NCBI RefSeq assembly: GCF_007830175.1
Contig: NZ_VLKH01000015.1
Span: 1 to 57,405, forward strand
Reading direction: 5' to 3'
Source: Sedimentibacter saalensis
GTDB lineage: Bacteria; Bacillota; Clostridia; Tissierellales; Sedimentibacteraceae
DNA length: 57,405 bases
The notes beneath the pieces are model-generated. The model was not told the DNA's origin. It saw nothing but the letters and a program-made list of their open reading frames with translations, and did not search any database. Numbering within the stretch: the first letter of the stretch is position 1; each line of letters opens with the position of its first letter. A program made the translations under genes and the position numbers. Shown one piece after another: positions 51,938 through 57,405 of the stretch.

Positions 51938-53062
51938 TTACTTAAGGTAGTCCATTGGTTGAGTTCTTACACCATTTATTCTGACTTCAAAGTGAAGGTG
52001 ATTTCCGGTAGAATATCCTGTTGAACCTACAGCCGCAATTGTTTCGCCTCTTGAAACTGCTTGTCCCTTGCTTGCATATAATTTAGAGCAGTGACCGTAC
52101 AATGTTGCAATTCCGCCGCCATGGTCAACTATTATGTAATTTCCGTATGAATAATGCCATCCTGCAAAAATTACCACTCCGTCATTTGCCGATACTATTG
52201 CTGTTCCGTAAGGAGCTGCTATATCTGTTCCTCCGTGGCTAGACCAAACACCTGTTATTGGGTCAGCTCTTCCTCCGAAGTTTGATGTTACTCTGTATTG
52301 TCCGGGAACAGGCCATGCCATTTCACCGCCTGCGTACTCAACTGCTCGCTGAGCAGCTATAATGTCTTTTTCAATTTGAGCAGACTGTGCTTCCATTGCA
52401 GCTTCCTGTCTTTGAATTTCTGCTAAGTTGCTTTGAAGTTTTGACATATATGTTTCTTTTGAACGCGAAGCAATTTCAACTTCATTTTGCTTTGCAGCCA
52501 GTTGGTTTATGACTTGAGTAAGTTCAAGCCTTTCTGTTTCCTGAGAAATTTTTAGTTCTTCAACTTCTGTTTTTTGTTCGCTTATGCTTTTTAACAAATC
52601 AATATCGCTTTGAACTATGAGCTGAATCATGTCAAGCCTTGTGAGAGCATCAACCAAATCTTCAGAATTCAATATTACTTCCATATAACCTGATGTTCCC
52701 TGTTTGTACATAACTCTTAATCTATCTTCTAAAATTTTATTGTTTTTGTCGATTTCATTGTTGAGTTCAGCGATTTTCTGTTCGGACTCAGCAATTTTCA
52801 TTGTAATTTCCTGCTTTTCCAGCTCATAGCTATCAGTTTCCAATGTTAAAGCTCTGATTTCACCATCCAAGACATCTATTTCCTGCTGTACGCTTTTCTT
52901 TTCGCCCTTAAGAGCATCAGCCTGTTTTCTTATATTAGCAATCTGTTTTTCGATTTGCTGCTGCTTGTACTGTAAATCTGCAATACTTCCCCCTGCCGCA
53001 GCCGGAAATAAACTTAACACAGTTACCATGAGCAATGTAAAAGCTATACTTTTTCTAAACAT
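51938..53062 (-). CDS. FtsEX-linked murein hydrolase activator/M23 peptidase (EnvC/PcsB role)
   Basis: 374 aa. Signal peptide (about 1-25), long coiled-coil (about 27-250) and a C-terminal LytM/M23 domain with SSHGGTDIAAPYGTAIVSA, YGHCSKLY and GNHLHFEVR, so the zinc ligands appear intact. It follows ftsX by 9 bp; FtsEX binds such coiled-coil proteins and switches their activity (EnvC in E. coli, PcsB/CwlO in Firmicutes). Intact ligands suggest it is itself a hydrolase. Confidence 0.9.
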   Translation of the reverse strand: MFRKSIAFTLLMVTVLSLFPAAAGGSIADLQYKQQQIEKQIANIRKQADALKGEKKSVQQEIDVLDGEIRALTLETDSYELEKQEITMKIAESEQKIAELNNEIDKNNKILEDRLRVMYKQGTSGYMEVILNSEDLVDALTRLDMIQLIVQSDIDLLKSISEQKTEVEELKISQETERLELTQVINQLAAKQNEVEIASRSKETYMSKLQSNLAEIQRQEAAMEAQSAQIEKDIIAAQRAVEYAGGEMAWPVPGQYRVTSNFGGRADPITGVWSSHGGTDIAAPYGTAIVSANDGVVIFAGWHYSYGNYIIVDHGGGIATLYGHCSKLYASKGQAVSRGETIAAVGSTGYSTGNHLHFEVRINGVRTQPMDYLK

Positions 53063-53071
53063 GACACACCC

Positions 53072-53977
53072 CTATACACTCAAGAATTTTTTCAATGAAA
53101 CAAGGCTTCCTAATATTCCAATGCCTATTCCTATGGTTAAAAATATTATTATCAAATCGTTGAGAATCATCTCAACTCCAACCATGTATCCGGAAATTCC
53201 AGATAAAAGCGCCACATAACGGCCTGCAAGATAGTTGATAATGTAGTTGTATCCAAGTGAAATTATTAAAATTGCCACCAGTGAACCAATAAGACCAAGC
53301 AAAATGCCTTCTATCATAAAAGGTCCTCTAACATATCCGTTTGTTGCTCCAATATACTGCATCAGCTCTATTTCCTTATGTCTGTTAAGCACTGTAATTT
53401 TAATTGTGTTGGAAATAATGAAGATACTTATCAACAAAAGCATTATTATAAGTCCTGCTCCCAACCTCTTTACAAAGTCAGCAATTTTTATGAGGCTGTT
53501 TACAGCATCCTTGTAATATTGCACATCCTCGACGCCTTCAAATGTCTCAAGCTTTGAAATGACCTGCTCAGACATGGAAACATCTTTGAGCTGCACAATA
53601 TAAGTGTTTGGCAGAGGGTTCACCCTCAAACCTTCCAGGAGAAACGCATCCTTTCCCCAATCTTCCTTAAGCTTGTCCAGGGCATAGTCCTTGGTCTGGA
53701 AAGCAACTCCCAGCACACCATCTATTTCCTTGAACGAATCGCCCATTTCCTTAATCTGATCTTCACTGATATCATCATCCAGGTAGACAGCTATTTCATC
53801 AAATGTTTCCTTTGTTACCAATGCAACATTGTTAACATTTAAAACCACTATAAGCACAAAACCAAGTATTATCAATACTGCTGTAACAGATCCAACGGAA
53901 GCAAGTCCCATCATTCTGTTTCTCCACATGCTTTTTAATGCCTGTTTGAATATATATTTAATTTTCTTTGGGTTCAT
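53072..53977 (-). CDS. ftsX: Cell division ABC transporter permease-like FtsX
   Basis: 301 aa from the ATG at 53977 (AGGGGG 8 nt upstream). Cytoplasmic tail, membrane segment at about 23-45, extracytoplasmic domain (about 46-170), then three membrane segments. ALKSMWRNRMMGLASVGSV and the C-terminal MQYIGATNGYVRGPFMIEG are FtsX hallmarks. Signals ATP state of FtsE to the murein hydrolase encoded next. Overlaps ftsE by 20 nt. Confidence 0.93.
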   Translation of the reverse strand: MNPKKIKYIFKQALKSMWRNRMMGLASVGSVTAVLIILGFVLIVVLNVNNVALVTKETFDEIAVYLDDDISEDQIKEMGDSFKEIDGVLGVAFQTKDYALDKLKEDWGKDAFLLEGLRVNPLPNTYIVQLKDVSMSEQVISKLETFEGVEDVQYYKDAVNSLIKIADFVKRLGAGLIIMLLLISIFIISNTIKITVLNRHKEIELMQYIGATNGYVRGPFMIEGILLGLIGSLVAILIISLGYNYIINYLAGRYVALLSGISGYMVGVEMILNDLIIIFLTIGIGIGILGSLVSLKKFLSV

Positions 53978-54653
53978 CTGTATATCCCCCTGCTTTGATA
54001 TCTCTGATAATGACTCCGTGTTTAAGCTCAATGACTCTTTTCTGGTAGCGTGTAACTATTTCCCTGTCATGAGTTGCCATTATAACTGTTGTCCCTCTTT
54101 TATTAATTTCTGTGAGGATTTTCATGATTTCCTTTGATGTCTCCGGGTCAAGATTTCCCGTAGGCTCGTCTGCAATTATGGTCTCAGGCTTGTTAATAAC
54201 TGCCCTGGCTATGGCAACTCTTTGCTGCTCACCGCCTGACAGCTCGTCCGGATAATATTTTGCCTTGTCGCTTAATCCAACCATGCTAAGCACCAACGGA
54301 ACTTCACGCCTAATGCTTTTTGCACTGCAGCATATCATCTCCATTGCAAATGCCACATTCTCATAAACCGTCATTTTAGGAAGAAGACGATAGTCCTGAA
54401 AAACAAAGCCAATTTTGCGCCTGTACTCAGCAACACTTCTTTTTCTTATTTTGTTTATGTCAAGTCCGTTGTAATTAATGATTCCTTCACTTGGAGAAAT
54501 TTCTCGTAGCAACAATTTTATGAGAGTACTTTTTCCTGCGCCGCTTTTTCCTACTATGAATATAAATTCGCCTTTATCTATTTTTAAGTTAATATTCTTA
54601 ACTGCTGTAAATTCTTTTTTATATGTTTTTGAAACGTTATTAAATTCTATCAC
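53958..54653 (-). CDS. ftsE: Cell division ATP-binding protein FtsE
   Basis: 231 aa from the GTG at 54653, chosen because AGAGGTGG lies just upstream; a GTG at 54671 has no SD. Walker A VGKSGAGKSTLIKLL, FVFQDYRLLP, signature LSGGEQQRVAIARAV, Walker B TIIADEPTGNLDPETS, ATHDREIV. Cytoplasmic ATPase of the FtsEX complex. Promoter at 54677-54706. Confidence 0.95.
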   Translation of the reverse strand: MIEFNNVSKTYKKEFTAVKNINLKIDKGEFIFIVGKSGAGKSTLIKLLLREISPSEGIINYNGLDINKIRKRSVAEYRRKIGFVFQDYRLLPKMTVYENVAFAMEMICCSAKSIRREVPLVLSMVGLSDKAKYYPDELSGGEQQRVAIARAVINKPETIIADEPTGNLDPETSKEIMKILTEINKRGTTVIMATHDREIVTRYQKRVIELKHGVIIRDIKAGGYTDEPKEN

Positions 54654-54676
54654 TGTTCCACCTCTTACCACTTACT

Positions 54677-54706
54677 ATTATATAACACATTTTGACAAAA
54701 TTACAA
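54677..54706 (-). promoter_or_regulatory. Promoter of ftsEX
   Basis: Minus strand TTGTAA (54701-54706), 18-nt spacer, TATAAT (54677-54682). Confidence 0.6.
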
Positions 54707-54815
54707 CTATTATTATTCTATTTTACTTTATTTTTGCATAAAATGAAATGTTTATTTTTGGATATACCAAAAAAATTTGACATATAAAAACGAAACCTGT
54801 AAGTATGCATAAAAA

Positions 54816-54897
54816 AAGATAAGTTCTTAAAATCAACGACACAAATTGCATAATGCTATCAGCACAACAACTTTTCGTTGACTTAAGAACTTACCTT
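54816..54897 (-). terminator. Long-stem terminator of the PrcB-like gene
   Basis: Minus strand AAGGTAAGTTCTTAAGTCAA..CGA pairs with TCGTTGATTTTAAGAACTTA (~20 bp, two mismatches) around a ~35-nt loop, followed by TTTTTTT. Confidence 0.75.
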
Positions 54898-54910
54898 CAA
54901 TTAATCTTAT

Positions 54911-54936
54911 AATTCTTAATTCTTAACTCTTAATTA
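54911..54936 (-). repeat. Family D A/T-only repeat at the PrcB-like stop codon
   Basis: Plus strand AATTCTTAATTCTTAACTCT then TAATTA; the stop codon is its edge. Identical 20-mer at 10751 and 56163. Confidence 0.72.
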
Positions 54937-55371
54937 ATTTTTGTATTCTTTTTCTAAAACAACCTTTTGAGGAAGTTCTGTCATATCTGTCTTGACTACC
55001 GTGAAAGGATATGTAAGAATCTGTGCTGTCACATCACCGGGCTTCGGATCAGTGTATTTTGCATACACGGTCAGCACTTTTTCCCCTTCTTCATCGCTTA
55101 AAGTGAGTTTGTCGATTTCAACGTCATATCCGGCTGTGCTCTTTTCGCCTCTTGTTACAACAACATAAATTTCATCGTTGATTCTGCATACCAGGGCCTT
55201 TTCCTTCATTCTGTAGTTAGGAAGAACTTCGCTGATTTGCCTTGGAATATTTTCCGGTTCAATGCTTTCAAAGTTCACATCCTGTGCACCCTTTCCTCTG
55301 AAGTATCTGAAAAAAAACAAAATAGCAGCTATAAAAACAACAATCGCAACTGCAGTAACTATTTTTTTCAT
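54934..55371 (-). CDS. Membrane-anchored PrcB-like protein
   Basis: 145 aa from the ATG at 55371 (AGGGGG 6 nt upstream; the ATG two codons earlier abuts the SD). N-terminal anchor (about 3-23) and an extracytoplasmic beta domain with VVTRGEKSTAGYDVEIDKLT, the motif I associate with the PrcB C-terminal domain of secreted protease complexes and related proteins. Role unknown. Own terminator; weak upstream promoter signals only. Confidence 0.65.
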   Translation of the reverse strand: MKKIVTAVAIVVFIAAILFFFRYFRGKGAQDVNFESIEPENIPRQISEVLPNYRMKEKALVCRINDEIYVVVTRGEKSTAGYDVEIDKLTLSDEEGEKVLTVYAKYTDPKPGDVTAQILTYPFTVVKTDMTELPQKVVLEKEYKN

Positions 55372-55472
55372 AAACATCCCCCTATATATATATTTCTTTA
55401 TATTTTATTCTGATGTTTATGATTTATGCTAAAATAGCCACAGTTTGTTTACAAAATGTGATAATAAAGTAT

Positions 55473-55502
55473 TTGACATCTAAGCTTGTCTTTAAGTATA
55501 AT
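55473..55502 (+). promoter_or_regulatory. Promoter of the Cys-rich MazG-like gene
   Basis: TTGACA (55473-55478), 18-nt spacer, TATAAT (55497-55502); start point ~20 nt before the SD. Confidence 0.8.
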
Positions 55503-55527
55503 TTTATATAAGAAAGGAGTTGAAAAT

Positions 55528-55920
55528 ATGTCTTGCGATTGTAATGAATTTCAGAATTTAACAGCTAATTTGCAGCTTTTGAATAAAAGCATACTGGATA
55601 TTGTCACTAAGCTGGATGAACAAACTTCAATGCTCAACAGAGCTGTATTTAAATCTGCAACACACTGCGGCTGCATTGAAATACATGCAACTAAACAGCT
55701 ATATTCACCGTCTAAAACACTGGAGGAAAATCAGCTGGACTTGGATACTCATATAGAAGGAACTCTATGTCCTAAATGCAGAGATAAAATAGAAGAAGAA
55801 ATGGGTGAACTATTATTTTATATTGCGTCCATGTGTGAAGCCCTAGATCTTGATTTTGAAAGCATAATGGCCAAAAAATTCGATCATCTTAAAACCTTGG
55901 GTATATACAACCTCCTTTAG
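55528..55920 (+). CDS. Cys-rich MazG-like protein
   Basis: 130 aa from the ATG at 55528 (AAAGGAG 7 nt upstream). Helical; residues about 90-118 (KIEEEMGELLFYIASMCEAL) resemble the second metal-binding helix pair of MazG-type NTP pyrophosphohydrolases, with Glu in place of the usual Asp in EELGD. The first EExxE motif is not evident, so activity is doubtful. Cys residues: CDC near the N-terminus, CGC (about 47-49) and CPKC (about 83-86), a possible metal site. Strong own promoter. Family call is tentative. Confidence 0.55.
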   Translation: MSCDCNEFQNLTANLQLLNKSILDIVTKLDEQTSMLNRAVFKSATHCGCIEIHATKQLYSPSKTLEENQLDLDTHIEGTLCPKCRDKIEEEMGELLFYIASMCEALDLDFESIMAKKFDHLKTLGIYNLL

Positions 55921-55955
55921 TACAATAAATAATGAAGAATTAATAATTTAAGATA

Positions 55956-55978
55956 TAAAAAAACTTAGGATTGCCTAA
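55956..55978 (-). terminator. Minus-strand terminator of the mmd gene group
   Basis: Minus strand TTAGG-CAAT-CCTAA stem then G and TTTTTTT. Preceded by the recurring TTTGTCATCAACCTGA flank. Confidence 0.65.
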
Positions 55979-56011
55979 TTCAGGTTGATGACAAAGTTAA
56001 TATTCAACAAT

Positions 56012-56091
56012 GTAGGGGAGGACTACTGTCCTCCCGAAGATAACAAAATTATTGAATTAATTACACGGGCGGATACAAAATCCGCCCCTAC
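56012..56091. repeat. Family C composite (inverted REP pair), second copy
   Basis: GTAGGGGAGGAC..GTCCTCCCG (56012-56036), linker with AAAATTATTGAATTAAT, CGGGCGGATAC..ATCCGCCCCTAC (56066-56091). Same layout and linker as 51835-51915; again between convergent genes. Confidence 0.85.
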
Positions 56092-56123
56092 GGTTTGTAG
56101 AATCAGGGTTTGTCAATAGTCTT

Positions 56124-56148
56124 ACTTAGGCTTTGCCTAAGTTTTTTT
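56124..56148 (+). terminator. Plus-strand terminator of the MazG-like gene
   Basis: Perfect 8-bp stem ACTTAGGC/GCCTAAGT, loop TTT, T-run. It is 204 bp past the stop codon, with the REP composite between. Confidence 0.82.
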
Positions 56149-56160
56149 GTTTCAAGAATT

Positions 56161-56193
56161 CAATTCTTAATTCTTAACTCTTAATTCTTAATT
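56161..56193 (-). repeat. Family D A/T-only repeat after the biotin carrier stop
   Basis: Plus strand AATTCTTAATTCTTAACTCT then TAATTCTTAATT, 8 nt from the stop codon. Confidence 0.72.
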
Positions 56194-56200
56194 GTAAAAA

Positions 56201-56614
56201 CTAGCCTATTGTTACCAGCGGATCTCCTGTGCTTACTGTTGAAGACTTGGAAGCATGGATTTTATTAACAACTCCATCCTTAGGAGACACAATTTCGTTT
56301 TCCATTTTCATTGCTTCAAGAATCAATACAATGTCTCCGGCCTTTACAGTCTGGCCTTCAGTAACTTTTATATCAAGAATTGTTCCAGGCATTGGTGCTG
56401 TCAAAAGCTCTCCTGAAACCGGTCCTGAAGGAGCAGGAGCTGCTTTTGGTGCCGGGGTAGCCACTGCCGGGGAAATCTGAGGAGCCGTTGCCGGCGCCTG
56501 TACTGCTGGTGATTGTTGTACAGGAGCATATGTGAATCCACCCTGTCCTGCTCCTACTTCTTCTACTTCTACAGCATATGATTTGCCGTTTACTGTCACA
56601 TTAAATTTTTTCAT
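56201..56614 (-). CDS. mmdC: Biotin carrier protein of a decarboxylase/acyl-CoA carboxylase
   Basis: 137 aa. N-terminal [20 protein letters not shown], Pro/Ala-rich flexible linker (about 32-68) and a biotinyl domain with EAMKMEN (biotinylated Lys) and [20 protein letters not shown]. Shuttles CO2 between the carboxyltransferase and the membrane beta subunit or biotin carboxylase. Third in the order carboxyltransferase, gamma-like, carrier. No beta subunit gene follows; the operon ends here. Confidence 0.93.
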   Translation of the reverse strand: MKKFNVTVNGKSYAVEVEEVGAGQGGFTYAPVQQSPAVQAPATAPQISPAVATPAPKAAPAPSGPVSGELLTAPMPGTILDIKVTEGQTVKAGDIVLILEAMKMENEIVSPKDGVVNKIHASKSSTVSTGDPLVTIG

Positions 56615-56630
56615 TCTATTCCTCCGTATT

Positions 56631-56912
56631 TTATCTCATTAACTTCATTCTTCCTGCCACTGCCCATATTGGGTCCATTTCAGGTGTTCTTTTTATGTTT
56701 CTCACTATGAAATCATTGGCTGAAGTTCCAAGCATCATTGCTATAGCAGCTGTTATTGCTGCCACTGTTTCTTCTTCTTCATCCATTGACGCAAGCACAG
56801 AAGCTATAACAGCGGCAATTTCATCTTCATCCTCTGTTGTTGCATGATTCTCAAGGACCTTTTCTGGCTCTTCATCATTCTTTTTTTTGAAAAAACTGCT
56901 TAAAAAACTCAT
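56631..56912 (-). CDS. Gamma/delta-like subunit of sodium-pump decarboxylase, no membrane helix
   Basis: 93 aa from the ATG at 56912 (AAGGGGG 5-6 nt upstream; an upstream in-frame ATG overlaps mmdA). Short N-terminus [10 protein letters not shown], acidic stretch, then [13 protein letters not shown] and [20 protein letters not shown] followed by [12 protein letters not shown], the C-terminal part of OadG/MmdD proteins. The usual N-terminal membrane helix is missing. Such subunits hold the carboxyltransferase and the carrier together. Between mmdA and mmdC. Confidence 0.75.
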   Translation of the reverse strand: MSFLSSFFKKKNDEEPEKVLENHATTEDEDEIAAVIASVLASMDEEEETVAAITAAIAMMLGTSANDFIVRNIKRTPEMDPIWAVAGRMKLMR

Positions 56913-56922
56913 ACATGCCCCC

Positions 56923-57405
56923 TTACAGAGGAATATTGCCATGTTTTTTTACAGGTCTTAATTCTCTTTTGCCTGACAACATGTCAAATGCGCTTATTAT
57001 TCTTTTTCTTGTTTCTGATGGCTCTATTACCTGGTCCACGTAGCCTCTTGCTGCTGCCGTGTACGGATTTGCCACTGTATTTCTGTATTCCTCTATTTTT
57101 TCCTTACGTTTTGCGTTCTGGTCTTCAGCCTCAGCTATTTCATTTTTAAATATTATGTTTGCTGCTCCGTCCGGTCCCATTACTGCTATTTCTGCTGTTG
57201 GCCATGCAAGCACCATGTCGGCTCCAAGTTCCTTGTTGCACATTGCTATGTATGACCCGCCGTATGCTTTTCTTGTTATTACTGTTACCTTTGGTACTGT
57301 TGCTTCTGAATACGCATAGAGCATTTTTGCTCCATGTCTTATTATTCCTCCGTATTCCTGATGTGTTCCCGGCAAAAATCCCGGTACATCCATCAGTGTA
57401 AGAAG
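56923..57405 (-). CDS. mmdA: Biotin-dependent acyl-CoA carboxyltransferase / MmdA, C-terminal part
   Basis: About 160 codons, truncated by the right window edge (frame continues as [20 protein letters not shown]). Carboxyltransferase C-domain with [40 protein letters not shown] and [20 protein letters not shown]. These are the acyl-CoA carboxyltransferase signatures of MmdA/PccB. Ends 10 bp before the gamma-like gene. With its neighbours it resembles methylmalonyl-CoA decarboxylase, but without a beta pump subunit nearby an acyl-CoA carboxylase role is also possible. Confidence 0.9.
   Translation of the reverse strand, partial: LLTLMDVPGFLPGTHQEYGGIIRHGAKMLYAYSEATVPKVTVITRKAYGGSYIAMCNKELGADMVLAWPTAEIAVMGPDGAANIIFKNEIAEAEDQNAKRKEKIEEYRNTVANPYTAAARGYVDQVIEPSETRKRIISAFDMLSGKRELRPVKKHGNIPL

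Noticed and set aside
54816..54897. Long inverted repeat as an independent mobile element
   Set aside because: A T-run directly behind it on the minus strand and its place after the PrcB-like gene are explained by termination.

Overview
The window is about 57 kb of low-G+C chromosomal DNA from an anaerobic, endospore-forming member of the Clostridia. Evidence for this includes SleC-type spore cortex hydrolase genes, a PASTA-domain SpoVD/FtsI-type PBP, a meso-DAP-type MurE, a perfect CIRCE operator, a T-box before pheS, an infC leader with an ATT start, a methionine synthase without a reactivation domain, and pieces of a biotin-dependent sodium-pump decarboxylase. A Sedimentibacter/Tissierellia-like organism is my best guess, from gene content and order only. 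It is a housekeeping region, not a plasmid or phage.

Layout. Position 1-107 holds the first codons of a carboxyltransferase (mmdA-like) leaving the window. 355-4302: four-gene spore peptidoglycan operon in which SleC is split and duplicated. 4389-6416: CIRCE-controlled htpG. 6461-9046 (minus): tsaE-tsaB-rimI-D,D-carboxypeptidase. 9082-10634 (plus): murC. 10711-15070 (minus): polyprenyl synthase, then the metF-metH pair. 15219-21298 (plus): five-gene oligopeptide ABC importer plus a small membrane protein. 21307-24009 (minus): cold-shock gene, then an ABC-F protein with a degenerate second ATP site coupled to an 88-aa unknown. 24017-39960 (minus): division and cell-wall cluster mraZ-rsmH-ftsL-PBP // murE-mraY-murD-ftsW-murG-murA-ftsQ-DUF881-DUF881-sbp-ftsZ, lacking murF and ftsA. 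40047-40601: a GIY-YIG nuclease unit. 40604-46258 (minus): lgt, pheST with T-box, SpoU methylase. 46261-48362 (minus): ktrAB. 48465-50169 (minus): repeat nest, then infC-rpmI-rplT with leader. 50259-51824 (plus): minimal FtsH. 51938-54706 (minus): ftsE-ftsX-M23 hydrolase activator. 54816-57405: PrcB-like lipid-facing protein, Cys-rich MazG-like protein, and the tail of a second (or the same) mmdA with a gamma-like subunit and biotin carrier.

The strongest unexplained structure is the 3'-end repeat ecology. Four dispersed families (called A-D here) lie almost only between genes, usually just after stop codons or terminators. Family A is an ~78-bp palindrome. The GIY-YIG gene at 40149-40430 lies exactly in the loop position of a family A palindrome, so the short A copies look like miniature, gene-less derivatives of a GIY-YIG-coding element. 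Family C consists of GTAG-headed REP-like hairpins, singly and as inverted pairs between convergent genes. Family B sits directly behind terminator T-runs, and one copy separates the pheS T-box from its gene. Family D is an A/T-only 30-mer between stop codon and terminator. These are sequence observations; no searches could be run.
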